Below, piece after piece: positions 42,450 to 51,327 of a stretch of 64,000 nucleotides of DNA. Location: the NCBI RefSeq assembly GCF_006476605.1, contig NZ_ML636802.1, positions 310,001 through 374,000 on the forward strand, written 5' to 3'. The translations under genes and the position numbers were made by a program. This DNA is from Brucella gallinifaecis. Lineage in GTDB: Bacteria > Pseudomonadota > Alphaproteobacteria > Rhizobiales > Rhizobiaceae. The notes beneath the pieces were generated by a model. It had not been told where the DNA came from. It made no database searches and was given only the letters and a program-made list of their open reading frames with translations. Numbering within the stretch: position 1 is the stretch's first letter; every line of letters starts with the position of its first letter.

Positions 42450-43643
42450 ATGACGAATAAGACTACCCGTAAGTTTCGCCCGGCGACCCAGCTCGTTCAT
42501 GCAGGCTCGTTGCGCTCTGATTTTGCAGAATTTTCAGAAGCTCTGTATATGACGCAGGGTTTTCTTTACCCCACCGCAGAAGCCGCAGAAGCGCGTTTCA
42601 AGGGTGAAGATCCGGGTTTCATCTATTCGCGTTATGCCAACCCGACCACCGACATGTTTGAAAAGCGCATGTGCGCCCTTGAAGGTGCGGAAGAAGCCCG
42701 TGCTTTCACATCCGGCATGGCGGCGGTTTCTGCTGCAATCCTGTGTCAGGTACAGGCTGGCGACCATGTGATTTCAGCGCGGGCCGTATTCGGTTCATGT
42801 CGCTATATCGTGGAGACAATTCTGCCGCGCTATGGCGTGGAAGTTTCGATCATCGATGGCTCTGATATTGAAAACTGGAAAGCCGCTGTTCGCCCGAACA
42901 CCAAGGTGATGTTTCTGGAAAGCCCGTCAAACCCGACGCTGGAAATCATCGACATTGCAGGTGTGGCGCAAGTTGCCAATGAAGCCGGCGCCAAGCTGAT
43001 CGTTGACAATGTTTTTGCAACGCCGCTTTTCCAGAAGCCTTTGGAACTGGGTGCACATATCGTCGTTTATTCGACCACCAAACATATTGACGGTCAGGGC
43101 CGCTGTCTTGGTGGCATCATCCTCTCTGACAAGGAATGGGTCGAGGAAACATTACAGGCCTATTACCGCCATACCGGGCCGGGTATAAGCCCGTTCAATG
43201 CCTGGATCATGCTCAAAGGTCTGGAAACGCTTGGTGTACGTGTGCAGCAGCAGACCCGCTCGGCAGCGGCGATTGCTGATGCGCTTGCAGGTCAGGCGGG
43301 TGTGAAGCGCGTGATTTATCCGGGCCGTGCCGACCATCCGCAGGCAGATATCATCGCCCGTCAGATGAGTGGCGGTTCAACCCTGATTGCACTTGAACTC
43401 GAAGGCGGCAAGGAAGCAGCCTTCAAGTTTGAAAACGCACTTGAAGTATTCAGCCTTTCCAACAATCTGGGCGACGCAAAAAGCATCATCACGCACCCGG
43501 CTACCACCACGCATCAGAGCCTCACTGATGAAGCACGGGCAGAATTGGGCATTTCTGACGGTATGCTGCGCGTTTCCGTTGGACTGGAAGATACCGATGA
43601 TCTGATTGAAGATGTTCTGGAAGCGTTGAAGGCGACGCGCTGA
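42450..43643 (+). CDS. metZ: O-succinylhomoserine sulfhydrylase
   Basis: 397 residues, Cys/Met-metabolism PLP family. RYANPTTDMFEKRMCALEGA, FTSGMAAVSAAILC, and VYSTTKHIDGQGRCLGG with the PLP lysine in STTKH. Makes homocysteine from O-succinylhomoserine and sulfide. The ATG at 42450 lies after the riboswitch terminator; an in-frame start at 42369 would overlap it. Ends in a palindromic element. Confidence 0.95.
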   Translation: MTNKTTRKFRPATQLVHAGSLRSDFAEFSEALYMTQGFLYPTAEAAEARFKGEDPGFIYSRYANPTTDMFEKRMCALEGAEEARAFTSGMAAVSAAILCQVQAGDHVISARAVFGSCRYIVETILPRYGVEVSIIDGSDIENWKAAVRPNTKVMFLESPSNPTLEIIDIAGVAQVANEAGAKLIVDNVFATPLFQKPLELGAHIVVYSTTKHIDGQGRCLGGIILSDKEWVEETLQAYYRHTGPGISPFNAWIMLKGLETLGVRVQQQTRSAAAIADALAGQAGVKRVIYPGRADHPQADIIARQMSGGSTLIALELEGGKEAAFKFENALEVFSLSNNLGDAKSIITHPATTTHQSLTDEARAELGISDGMLRVSVGLEDTDDLIEDVLEALKATR

Positions 43644-43659
43644 TTTTAACCCTCACAAC

Positions 43660-43687
43660 GCAATTGCCGGGACATCCCGGCAATTGC
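43660..43687 (+). terminator. 13-bp perfect hairpin after metZ
   Basis: GCAATTGCCGGGA (43660-43672) and TCCCGGCAATTGC (43675-43687) with a 2-bp centre. No U-run follows, and it is also just upstream of a TTGACG (43700-43705) that could be the apaG -35, so an operator role is possible. Confidence 0.6.
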
Positions 43688-43761
43688 AGCCACAAATTGT
43701 TGACGTTGCCGGCAAGTTTAGCGATAGGTGGGCAGAGGATATGATTTGAAGGCGAGTGCGC

Positions 43762-44154
43762 ATGTACAAAGCGGTAACGCGGGATATTGAGGTAACGGCA
43801 GAGCCATTCTATCTCGAAGATCAGTCCGAGCCGGAAGAAAACCGCTATGTCTGGGGCTACCGGATCACCATTGCCAATAATTCATCGCAGAGCGTTCAAT
43901 TGCGCTCACGCTATTGGCAGATTACCGATGGCAATGGCCGCATTGAAGAAGTGCGCGGTGCGGGTGTTATCGGCGAACAACCCACATTGAACCCCGGTGA
44001 TTCCTATCAATATTCGTCAGGATGCCCGCTAAGCACCACCTCCGGCGTCATGGTCGGGCGCTATCAGATGCAATCATCTGATGGTAGTGCCTTTGAAGTG
44101 GATATTCCGGCTTTCTCGCTCGATATTCCCGAAACAAGACGGACCTTGAATTAG
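43762..44154 (+). CDS. apaG: ApaG/CorD-family protein
   Basis: 130 residues, all-beta ApaG domain: [53 protein letters not shown] then GAGVIGEQP (the family GxGVxGxxP turn). Linked to Co2+/Mg2+ resistance in enterobacteria; biochemical role unknown. The ATG at 43762 has GAAGG 10 nt before it; a GTG at 43756 is closer. Confidence 0.92.
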   Translation: MYKAVTRDIEVTAEPFYLEDQSEPEENRYVWGYRITIANNSSQSVQLRSRYWQITDGNGRIEEVRGAGVIGEQPTLNPGDSYQYSSGCPLSTTSGVMVGRYQMQSSDGSAFEVDIPAFSLDIPETRRTLN

Positions 44155-44173
44155 GATCAGGGGCTAATCATAA

Positions 44174-44257
44174 AAAAGGCGCTCGGCAAGCATTTCCAGC
44201 AAAAGTGTGAAGCGGTTTTGCGGAGGAGAATGCGTATTAAATAACCATGCGCCTTTT
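44174..44257. terminator. Terminator arms split by a REP copy
   Basis: AAAAGGCGC (44174-44182) and GCGCCTTTT (44249-44257) are perfect inverted arms with A and T runs, but 66 nt separate them and REP copy 4 (44189-44235) sits in the gap. It looks as if a shared apaG/hslO terminator was opened by the repeat. Confidence 0.6.
44189..44235. repeat. REP-like palindromic repeat, copy 4 (variant, reverse orientation)
   Basis: AGCATTTCC...GTGTGAAGCGGTTTTGCG...AATGCGT: reverse complement of the 39553 sub-type. Nested between the terminator arms. Confidence 0.8.
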
Positions 44258-44264
44258 ATAGTTT

Positions 44265-45287
44265 TTACTTCGCAAACTGCGCAGGATCAAATTCATAAGT
44301 CGTTGAGCAAAATTCGCATGTTACCGCAATCTTGCCGTCCTGAACGCTGTCCTGAATTTCTTCTGCCGAGAAATTAGTGAATACGCCTTCGATCTTCTCG
44401 CGCGAACATGAGCATTTATCCTCAACGCGGATCGCTTCATAAATGCGCACGCCACGCTCATGGAACAGACGATAAAGCAGACGTTCCGAGCCAACCTGCG
44501 GGTCGGTCAGTTCCGAGCTTTCGATTGTGCCAACCAGCGAACGGGCTTCATCCCAGCCATCATCTTCAGGGCCATGAATAGCGGTATTCTCATCGCCATC
44601 ACCACCCGGAAGATCCGGCATGCGCGAACGAATATCGGATTCCGGCAGGAACTGGATCATCAGGCCGCCGGCACGCCAGCGCTCAACCAGCTTACCATTA
44701 CCATCACGCTCGACAAGTTTTGCAACGCTGAGCTTGATATCTGTTGCAATCTGCTCCGACTGGCGGAAATAGGTGCGTGCGATCTCTTCCAGCGTCGATC
44801 CGTCAAGAGCGACAATGCCCTGATAGCGCTGCATATGCACACCCTGATCGACCGTGAAGGCAAGTGTGCCGCGACCGAGCAGTTCTTCCGGGCGGGTCTT
44901 ACCTGCATTCTCCGCTTGCGCAACGCGCTCAGCATCAAAGCGTGCATAGGCCCGCACGGAATGCGGGGTGGTAAAATCCACGACCAGCATGTCCACAGGC
45001 CCGTCAGACTGCGTCTGGAAAATAAACTTTCCTTCAAACTTCAAAGACGTGCCAAGAAGCGTTGTCAGAACCGTTGCCTCCGCCAGAAGGCGGGCAACTG
45101 TTTCCGGGTAATCATGACGCTTCAAGATTGCGTCAATGCTTGCACCCATCTGCACGGCACGGCCGCGCACATCCAGCCCTTCCACCTGAAAAGGCACAAC
45201 GGCATCATCACCTGCAAAGTCGAAATTATTCATATCGATATGAACGATTTCTGCTTCTTTCTGCTCTGTTCTGATCTTGTCAGACAA
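44265..45287 (-). CDS. hslO: Hsp33 redox chaperone
   Basis: About 340 residues. DDAVVPFQVEGLDVRGRAVQ start, then a linker and C-terminal zinc-thiolate site: KCSCSREK (C-x-C) and CEFCSTTY (C-x2-C). Zinc release and disulfide formation activate it during oxidative stress. No suitable ATG lies before MNNFDF. A TTG at 45287 (SDKIRTEQ...) has AGGAG 6 nt upstream and sits 1 nt from the argF stop, so a TTG start is likely. Confidence 0.92.
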   Translation of the reverse strand: MSDKIRTEQKEAEIVHIDMNNFDFAGDDAVVPFQVEGLDVRGRAVQMGASIDAILKRHDYPETVARLLAEATVLTTLLGTSLKFEGKFIFQTQSDGPVDMLVVDFTTPHSVRAYARFDAERVAQAENAGKTRPEELLGRGTLAFTVDQGVHMQRYQGIVALDGSTLEEIARTYFRQSEQIATDIKLSVAKLVERDGNGKLVERWRAGGLMIQFLPESDIRSRMPDLPGGDGDENTAIHGPEDDGWDEARSLVGTIESSELTDPQVGSERLLYRLFHERGVRIYEAIRVEDKCSCSREKIEGVFTNFSAEEIQDSVQDGKIAVTCEFCSTTYEFDPAQFAK

Positions 45288-45288
45288 A

Positions 45289-46227
45289 TTATGCTCCTGA
45301 ACCGCTGCCTTGCAGGCACCACGCCAGAATGGCCTTCTGCGCGTGAAGCCTGTTTTCAGCTTCATCGAATACGACCGATTGCGGGCCGTCGATTACCTCA
45401 TTGGTCACTTCCTCGCCGCGATGCGCGGGCAGGCAGTGCATGAAAAGCGCCTTTGGGTCAGCGTGAGCCATCAGTTCTGCATTCACCTGATAGGGCAGGA
45501 AAACATTGTGGCCACGGGCACGATCTTCTTGTCCCATCGAAACCCAGGTATCAGTGACGATGCAATCTGCACCCTCAGCTGCTTTAACCGGGTCCACAGT
45601 GGACATGATCCTTGCGCCGTTTGCCTTTGCCCAATCGATATATTGCTGCTTCGGCTCGCTGCCTTCCGGCGTTGCGATATTGACGTTGAAATCAAAACGC
45701 GCCGCAGCTTCCACAAGCGAATGAAGAACGTTGTTGCCGTCCCCCATCCAGGCAAAGGTCTTGCCTTTGATCGAGCCGCGATGTTCCTCATATGTAAGAA
45801 CGTCAGCCATGATCTGACAAGGGTGCGTGTCATCCGTGAGTGCATTAATGACCGGAACGGTTGCATGTTCAGCCAATTCCAGCATCCGGTCATGCGATGT
45901 CGTGCGGATCATGATCGCGTCAACATAGCGCGACAGCACCTTTGCGGTGTCGGCAATGGTTTCGCTGCGACCAAGCTGCATTTCCGAACCGGTCAGCATA
46001 ATCGTTTCGCCGCCAAGCTGACGCATGCCGACATCAAACGACACACGGGTACGCGTGGAGGGTTTTTCAAAAATCATCGCCAGCACCTTGCCAGCAAAAG
46101 GCTTTTCGATCCCGCCCGCTTTTGTGCGCCCCTTGCGTGCCTTGGCGTCTTCCATGATCGCACGCAACTCGTCAGCCGGAACGCTCGACAGGTCAATGAA
46201 ATGCTTGATACCGTTGTTATTCGTCAT
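45289..46227 (-). CDS. argF: Ornithine carbamoyltransferase
   Basis: 312 residues. Carbamoyl-phosphate site [38 protein letters not shown], and the ornithine-binding [20 protein letters not shown] (HCLP). Makes citrulline from ornithine and carbamoyl phosphate. ATG at 46227, 4 nt after the argD stop; downstream hslO is probably coupled. Arginine synthesis rather than the catabolic isoenzyme is inferred from the argD neighbour. Confidence 0.96.
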   Translation of the reverse strand: MTNNNGIKHFIDLSSVPADELRAIMEDAKARKGRTKAGGIEKPFAGKVLAMIFEKPSTRTRVSFDVGMRQLGGETIMLTGSEMQLGRSETIADTAKVLSRYVDAIMIRTTSHDRMLELAEHATVPVINALTDDTHPCQIMADVLTYEEHRGSIKGKTFAWMGDGNNVLHSLVEAAARFDFNVNIATPEGSEPKQQYIDWAKANGARIMSTVDPVKAAEGADCIVTDTWVSMGQEDRARGHNVFLPYQVNAELMAHADPKALFMHCLPAHRGEEVTNEVIDGPQSVVFDEAENRLHAQKAILAWCLQGSGSGA

Positions 46228-46231
46228 GATC

Positions 46232-47443
46232 TTATGCCGTCTTGCTGGTCGGATTTGCAACAGAAAGCCGTTCAACGGCTATTTCAATACGTGCCAATGC
46301 TTCACGCGCCTCTTCCGGCGTTGTCACCAGCGGAGGAAGAAGACGCACGACATTGTCACCCGCGCCAACACTCAGGAAATTTTCATCGCGCAGAGCCTGA
46401 ATGAGATTACCATTCGGAACCACGCATTTAATACCCATCAACAGGCCGCGGCCACGCACTTCCGAAACAACATTCGGATAACGATCGATGATCGATGCAA
46501 GGCCCTGCTTCATGGTCAAAGCGGTTTCCTGCACGTTTTCAAGAAAACCATCAGCCAGCACCACATCAAGCACCGCATTGCCAACCGCCATGGCAAGGGG
46601 ATTGCCGCCATAGGTGGTGCCATGCACGCCGGCCACCATGCCCTTGGCTGCTTCCAGCGTTGCAAGGCAAGCGCCCATCGGGAAGCCGCCGCCGATACCC
46701 TTGGCAACCGCCATTATATCCGGCGTAATGCCTGACCATTCATGCGCAAACAGTTTACCGGTACGGCCAACGCCGGTCTGCACTTCATCAAGGATCAGCA
46801 AAAGGCCCTTTTCATCGCAAATCTGGCGAATAAGACGCATGAATTCTTCCGGGAAAGCACGCAGACCGCCCTCGCCCTGTACAGGTTCAAGCAGAATGGC
46901 AGCCGTCTCGTCGGTGATCGCAGCCCGCAATGCCGCTTCATCGCCAAATGGAACCTGATCAAAACCATCAACCTTCGGACCAAAGCCTTCAAGATATTTG
47001 GCCTGACCGCCAGCCGCGATCGTGGCCAGCGTGCGGCCATGAAACGCACCTTCAAAAGTAATGATGCGGAAACGTTCCGGATTGCCATTGACAAAATGAT
47101 AGCGACGCGCAGTCTTGATCGCGCACTCAATGGCTTCCGCACCGGAATTGGTGAAGAAAACCTTGTCCGCAAAGGTTGCATCAACCAGCCGTTGGCCCAG
47201 CTTTTCCTGCCCCGGAATCTCATAGAGATTCGACAAGTGCCAGAGCTTGTCAGCCTGATCCTTCAATGTCTTGACAAGATGCGGATGCGAATGGCCAAGC
47301 GAATTGACCGCAATGCCTGCCGCAAAATCGAGATAACGCTCGCCACTTTCGGTAATAAGCCAGATGCCCTCACCTCGCTCGAAGCGCAGAGCCGCACGAT
47401 TATACGTGTCGTAGAGCGGTTGCACAGTCGTAACGTTGGTCAT
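46232..47443 (-). CDS. argD: Acetylornithine aminotransferase
   Basis: 403 residues, class III PLP aminotransferase. [40 protein letters not shown] and [17 protein letters not shown] (PLP Lys in AKG). Transaminates N-acetylglutamate semialdehyde in arginine synthesis; can also serve lysine synthesis. First gene of argD-argF-hslO; upstream lies a REP array. ATG at 47443 with GAGG 10 nt before it. Confidence 0.95.
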   Translation of the reverse strand: MTNVTTVQPLYDTYNRAALRFERGEGIWLITESGERYLDFAAGIAVNSLGHSHPHLVKTLKDQADKLWHLSNLYEIPGQEKLGQRLVDATFADKVFFTNSGAEAIECAIKTARRYHFVNGNPERFRIITFEGAFHGRTLATIAAGGQAKYLEGFGPKVDGFDQVPFGDEAALRAAITDETAAILLEPVQGEGGLRAFPEEFMRLIRQICDEKGLLLILDEVQTGVGRTGKLFAHEWSGITPDIMAVAKGIGGGFPMGACLATLEAAKGMVAGVHGTTYGGNPLAMAVGNAVLDVVLADGFLENVQETALTMKQGLASIIDRYPNVVSEVRGRGLLMGIKCVVPNGNLIQALRDENFLSVGAGDNVVRLLPPLVTTPEEAREALARIEIAVERLSVANPTSKTA

Positions 47444-47524
47444 TGCAGTCAGGCCTCCATTAGCCCTTTTATTGCAGCGCCTCCGGCAAGAGCCGATCAG
47501 GCAGCGTTTCCCATATTCAAAACA

Positions 47525-47742
47525 CGCATCTTGTCCGAAAACCGCTTCGCACTTTTCGGGATGCGTTTTGACTTCTCTCTTCGCGCATCTTGTCCGAAAA
47601 CCGCTTCACACTTTTCGGGATGCATTTTGACTTCTCTCATCGCGCATCTTGTCCGAAAACCGCTTCGCACTTTTCGGGATGCATTTTGACTTCTCTCTTC
47701 GCGCATCTTATCCGAAAACCGCTTCGCACTTTTCGGGATGCG
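47525..47742. repeat. Tandem REP array, 4 units of 59 bp
   Basis: Four near-identical copies start at 47525, 47584, 47643 and 47702, an exact 59-bp period. Each holds a 41-bp palindrome (ends CGCATC...GATGCG, core CCGAAAACCGCTTC(G/A)CAC) plus an 18-bp spacer TTTTGACTTCTCTCTTCG; the last copy lacks the spacer. It lies 80 nt upstream of the argD start. Confidence 0.95.
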
Positions 47743-47760
47743 CTTTGCGGAAATAAAAAA

Positions 47761-47775
47761 CCGCCCTCAAGGCGG
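47761..47775 (-). terminator. Minus-strand intrinsic terminator upstream of argD
   Basis: CCGCC (47761-47765) and GGCGG (47771-47775) with loop CTCAA; on the minus strand the stem runs into TTTTTTATTT. No gene on that strand ends here, so it could close an unannotated RNA or act as an argD attenuator. Confidence 0.7.
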
Positions 47776-48257
47776 CATTATTTAATCCCGTGCATATATT
47801 GGCGTTCGCAAAAAAAATGTCAATCAAAGCAACCCAGGATAATCATGCATCTTTATGCATGAACCCATGCCGGAAACACAGCTTGTATTTCTTGCGGGAA
47901 ATAAGATAGCACCTATGCAGTCGAAGGGGTGGCATTTTACCAATCACACCGTTATAGAGACGCCAGCTGTTCTCCCTGACTGGCCGCACTTCTGAAAAGC
48001 TGCTGGAAAATGCGCTAAACTGACTCAGAAAAGCCGTCTTTGGCACCCAAGTTGGGGAAAACCATAAAAATGGAATCCGCCTGGCAAGGCTATCCCTTGT
48101 CATGGCGTCGTTCAATAATGTAGTTTCTTTTTAAAGTAAAAAAACCACATTTTGTACGGCGGACCTAGTCACCCGGATAGATATAGTATTTGCACCTGGA
48201 AAAATCCGGGGGCGCTGGTGGATTCCGGATAACGAAGATTGATTGGAGCCCAGGGCA

Positions 48258-48812
48258 ATGAACTGGACAGATGAGCGCGTCGAACTGCTTAAGAAATTAT
48301 GGAATGATGGCTTGAGCGCGAGCCAGATCGCAGCACAGCTTGGTGGCGTCAGCCGTAACGCAGTGATCGGCAAAGTGCACCGCCTTAAACTCTCAGGCCG
48401 CGGCAAAACCACGACCGCGGCTCCGCGCAGTAAAAAAGTCAACACTGTGGCAGCGACACCACGTCCGGCAGCAACAAGCACCAGCAATGGTGCAAGCCGT
48501 CCACAGGCGAGCACAACCATTCGCACAGCGACCGTTACGCAGACCGTTGGTGCCGCAGCGCTTCAGATGGACTATGTAGCCGATGCCGTGACAGAACGTG
48601 TCATTCGCCCGGAATCTGACGTGGTTGTTCCAATCTCGCGCAAGTTGACACTTTTGCAGCTGAGCGAACGCACCTGCAAATGGCCTATCGGCGATCCGCT
48701 TAATGAAGATTTCCACTTCTGCGGCAGCGAATCCGGTGAATCCAGCCCCTATTGCGGCTACCACTCGAAACTTGCTTTCCAGCCAACGGCAGAACGTCGC
48801 CGCGCACGCTGA
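48258..48812 (+). CDS. gcrA: GcrA cell-cycle regulator
   Basis: 184 residues. The N-terminal MNWTDERVELLKKLWNDGLS and IAAQLGGVSRNAVIGKVHRL form the GcrA DNA-binding HTH that reads CcrM-methylated GANTC. A basic, Ala/Thr-rich linker (about 50-110) is followed by the C-terminal zinc-cysteine region TCKWPIGDPLNEDFHFCG ... SSPYCGYH. It stimulates sigma70 transcription of cell-cycle genes. ATG at 48258 preferred to TTG at 48243. Three GANTC sites lie within about 240 bp upstream. Confidence 0.95.
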   Translation: MNWTDERVELLKKLWNDGLSASQIAAQLGGVSRNAVIGKVHRLKLSGRGKTTTAAPRSKKVNTVAATPRPAATSTSNGASRPQASTTIRTATVTQTVGAAALQMDYVADAVTERVIRPESDVVVPISRKLTLLQLSERTCKWPIGDPLNEDFHFCGSESGESSPYCGYHSKLAFQPTAERRRAR

Positions 48813-48837
48813 TCCGTTACACCAGCGTTTATAATTC

Positions 48838-48869
48838 AAACCCCGGCAGCTTTTGGCTCCGGGGTTTTT
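48838..48869 (+). terminator. Terminator of gcrA
   Basis: AAACCCCGG (48838-48846) pairs with CCGGGGTTT (48859-48867), then TTC TTT. It also sits 23 bp from the convergent kinase stop. Confidence 0.88.
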
Positions 48870-48891
48870 CTTTGCTCGCATCTAGAGCCGG

Positions 48892-50181
48892 CTATGCCCT
48901 CTTTGGCAAACGCACCACAAAGGTGGACCCTTCGCCAAGCTGCGAACGCACGACAAGACGCCCCCGATGGCGGGCCAGAATATGCTTGACGATAGCAAGC
49001 CCCAGCCCCGTACCCTTCTGTGCACGGCTCGTCTCGACATCGATGCGATAGAAACGCTCCGTCAGACGCGGCAGATGTTCAGGCGCGATGCCCGGCCCAA
49101 AATCCTGCACCGACACGACAATTTCAGATGAAGTTTCCGTTTTCTCTTCATCAAGCCGCAAAATAACGCGCTTGCCGCCCTGTCCGTATTTACAGGCATT
49201 TTCAACCAGATTCTGGAAAACCTGAATAAGCTCGTCGCGCGTGCCCGTGACATTGAGCGGATAATCAGGCAGATGCCGCTCGATCACCACCTCAAGACCT
49301 TGCGCCAGCGGGGTCAATGTATCTGCCACATGATTGAGCACTGCCGTCATGTCCACACATTCGCTGACAGCCAGATGTGCGCGCATTTCAAGCCGCGATA
49401 ATGACAACAGGTCATCAATCAGCCGCGACATGCGTTCAGCCTGTTTTTGCATGATGCCAAGGAAACGCTCGCGTGCACCCGCATCATTGCGTGCGGGGCC
49501 TTGCAGGGTTTCAATAAACCCAAGCAGAGACGCCAGTGGCGTGCGCAGCTCATGGCTTGCATTGGCAATAAAATCTGATCGCATGCGATCAATCCGGCGT
49601 GTTTCACTTTGATCGCGAAACAGAAGAACAAACAGTTCCGGCTTGCCATCAGGCCCACGCAGCACCTTCGCCATAGCCTTGTACCAGCGATCAATCGGCA
49701 CACGCTCGAAATAATCGATGCTGCGTGGTTCGCCATCGGCAATGATACCCTGGATAAGCGTGTGCATCTCCGGTGCACGAAAGCGCAGATAAAGCCCTGT
49801 ATCCTTTTGCAAGGACTGAAAGGCTTCCCGGGCTGAAGCATTGGCGAAGAGGACCGTCGCACGATGGTCAAAGACAATCATTGGGTCCGTAAGCAGGTCT
49901 GCAAGACGCTGGCCGGAAACATTATCCATCTCGCTGACATTGCGCACGCTTTGCGGCTTTTGCTCAATGACATCGTCGGTCGTAGCACTTGCAACCCAGA
50001 TTGCACCAATAACAACCAGAAAAAGCACCGCAATGCGAAACCATAAGGGCAGATCCAGCACCATGATACAGATGACGACGACAAGACTTGCAATCAGTAC
50101 ACCACGGACCCTGAGAAGCGGCGCGAAAAAAGATTCATCCGCTCTCGCACTGGACATATCCTGATTGTTCTTTTCACTCAT
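48892..50181 (-). CDS. phoR: PhoR-like membrane sensor histidine kinase
   Basis: 429 residues. Two N-terminal membrane helices (VLIASLVVVICIMVLDLPLW; AVLFLVVIGAIWVAS), a PAS domain (about 95-190, LLTDPMIVFDHRATVLFANA), HisKA with phospho-His in RSDFIANASHELRTPLASLL, and HATPase (NLVENACKYGQGGK; DFGPGIAPEHLPRLTERFYR; KGTGLGLAIVKHILARH). The layout is that of PhoR, the phosphate-starvation kinase, but pst/phoB are not in the window, so phosphate sensing is inferred. ATG at 50181 with GAGAGAAG. Confidence 0.9.
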   Translation of the reverse strand: MSEKNNQDMSSARADESFFAPLLRVRGVLIASLVVVICIMVLDLPLWFRIAVLFLVVIGAIWVASATTDDVIEQKPQSVRNVSEMDNVSGQRLADLLTDPMIVFDHRATVLFANASAREAFQSLQKDTGLYLRFRAPEMHTLIQGIIADGEPRSIDYFERVPIDRWYKAMAKVLRGPDGKPELFVLLFRDQSETRRIDRMRSDFIANASHELRTPLASLLGFIETLQGPARNDAGARERFLGIMQKQAERMSRLIDDLLSLSRLEMRAHLAVSECVDMTAVLNHVADTLTPLAQGLEVVIERHLPDYPLNVTGTRDELIQVFQNLVENACKYGQGGKRVILRLDEEKTETSSEIVVSVQDFGPGIAPEHLPRLTERFYRIDVETSRAQKGTGLGLAIVKHILARHRGRLVVRSQLGEGSTFVVRLPKRA

Positions 50182-50215
50182 TCTGACTTCTCTCAGTTAT
50201 TTAACGCGCATCTTA

Positions 50216-50248
50216 TCCGAAAATCGTTTCACACTTTACGCAATGTGC
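50216..50248. repeat. REP-like repeat, copy 9 (degenerate)
   Basis: GCGCATCTTATCCGAAAATC... ending CAATGTGC; the palindrome is partly decayed. The preceding TGACTTCTCTC (50184-50194) matches the spacer of the 47525 array, so both probably derive from the same 59-bp unit. Confidence 0.7.
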
Positions 50249-50379
50249 CCTGAAGCGCGGCCAGTGCGAAATCCAGTGCTGCGTCCTTTACGTCCGTCAC
50301 AAACAGCCCATATCATGTAAACAACATCTATGGGCATGATTTGAAACATGCCATTATCTATAGACCAAAGGAGCTTGCA

Positions 50380-51327
50380 GTGGGTGACAGTTCAAAGACA
50401 GCTAACAAAAAGAATGCAGACAAAGACCTCATCAAGCCCATCAAGCTGAAGATTGGCGGCAAAACGCAAAAATTCGATATCAATGATCCGAAGCTGCGAG
50501 ACTGGATCGAAGATAATGCGCTGCAATCGGGCGGCTATCCCTATCCTGAAAAAATGAAGACCAAGGATTATGAGGAAACGCTGGAACGGTTGCAGATTGA
50601 GCTGGTGAAGCTGCAATATTGGCTTCAGAACACAGGCGGGCGTGTGATCTGCGTTTTCGAGGGACGCGACGCTGCCGGCAAGGGCGGTACGATTTTCACC
50701 CTTCGCCAATTCATGAACCCGCGCACAGCACGCAATGTCGCCTTGCCAAAACCCACCGAAACCGAACGCGGCCAATGGTACTTCCAGCGCTATGCTCAGC
50801 ACTTTCCGACTTCAGGTGAATTCGTCACTTTCGACCGTTCCTGGTATAATCGTGCAGGTGTCGAGCGCGTCATGGGTTTCTGCACGCCGCAACAGCTTGA
50901 AATCTTCCTGACAGAGACCCCTGATTTTGAACGCATGGTGGTGACAGAAGGCATTCATCTGTTCAAGTTCTGGCTGGATATTGGCCAGGAAATGCAGCTC
51001 AAGCGCTTTCATGAACGCCGCCACAGCCCGCTCAAGAGCTGGAAATTTTCGCCCATGGACGTGGCCGGAATTTCGCGCTGGGATGATTATTCAGCGGCGC
51101 TGCAAACCATGCTGACGCGAACCGATACCGGTTATGCGCCATGGACCATCATCCGTTCCAACGACAAAAGACGCGCCCGGCTTGCAGCCATCCGACGCGT
51201 CCTGCTAACCTTGCCCTATGAAGATCGCAATCTCGAAGCGATAGGGCCGGAAGATCAGTCCATTATTGGTCGGGGCGCTGAATTTCTTGCATCCAGCACG
51301 GAGACGCTCTCTTCTTCCGGTACATAA
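50380..51327 (+). CDS. ppk2: Polyphosphate kinase 2
   Basis: 315 residues, PPK2 class I-like. Walker [21 protein letters not shown] region, Walker [18 protein letters not shown], and the lid with [18 protein letters not shown]. Uses polyphosphate to phosphorylate nucleoside diphosphates (GDP/ADP to GTP/ATP). The GTG at 50380 with AGGAG 6 nt upstream is chosen; an in-frame ATG at 50341 has none. Its last 73 bp overlap the convergent glycosyltransferase. Confidence 0.94.
   Translation: MGDSSKTANKKNADKDLIKPIKLKIGGKTQKFDINDPKLRDWIEDNALQSGGYPYPEKMKTKDYEETLERLQIELVKLQYWLQNTGGRVICVFEGRDAAGKGGTIFTLRQFMNPRTARNVALPKPTETERGQWYFQRYAQHFPTSGEFVTFDRSWYNRAGVERVMGFCTPQQLEIFLTETPDFERMVVTEGIHLFKFWLDIGQEMQLKRFHERRHSPLKSWKFSPMDVAGISRWDDYSAALQTMLTRTDTGYAPWTIIRSNDKRRARLAAIRRVLLTLPYEDRNLEAIGPEDQSIIGRGAEFLASSTETLSSSGT

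Larger units (their letters stand above)
47444..48257. other. argD / gcrA intergenic region
   Basis: 814 bp between divergent genes. From left: the 59-bp REP array (47525-47742), a minus-strand terminator (47761-47775), a perfect palindrome TCATGCAT-CTTT-ATGCATGA (47844-47863), and three GANTC sites near gcrA (48022, 48073, 48221). The 90-codon minus frame 47843-48115 has no ribosome site and is not reported. Confidence 0.65.

Noticed and set aside
43660-43687. Classical intrinsic terminator after metZ
   Set aside because: Perfect stem but no U-run; kept only as a terminator-like or operator element with moderate confidence.
46742-47689. 315-codon plus-strand frame reaching into the REP array
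   Set aside because: Antisense to argD, and its C-terminus is only translated repeat; the 59-bp period is not a multiple of three, so the repeat changes frame from unit to unit.
47525-47742. CRISPR array
   Set aside because: Repeats are 41-bp palindromes with an identical spacer; CRISPR spacers must differ, and no cas genes are near.
47843-48115. 90-codon minus-strand frame upstream of argD
   Set aside because: No ribosome site, poor composition; the region may still hold an RNA.
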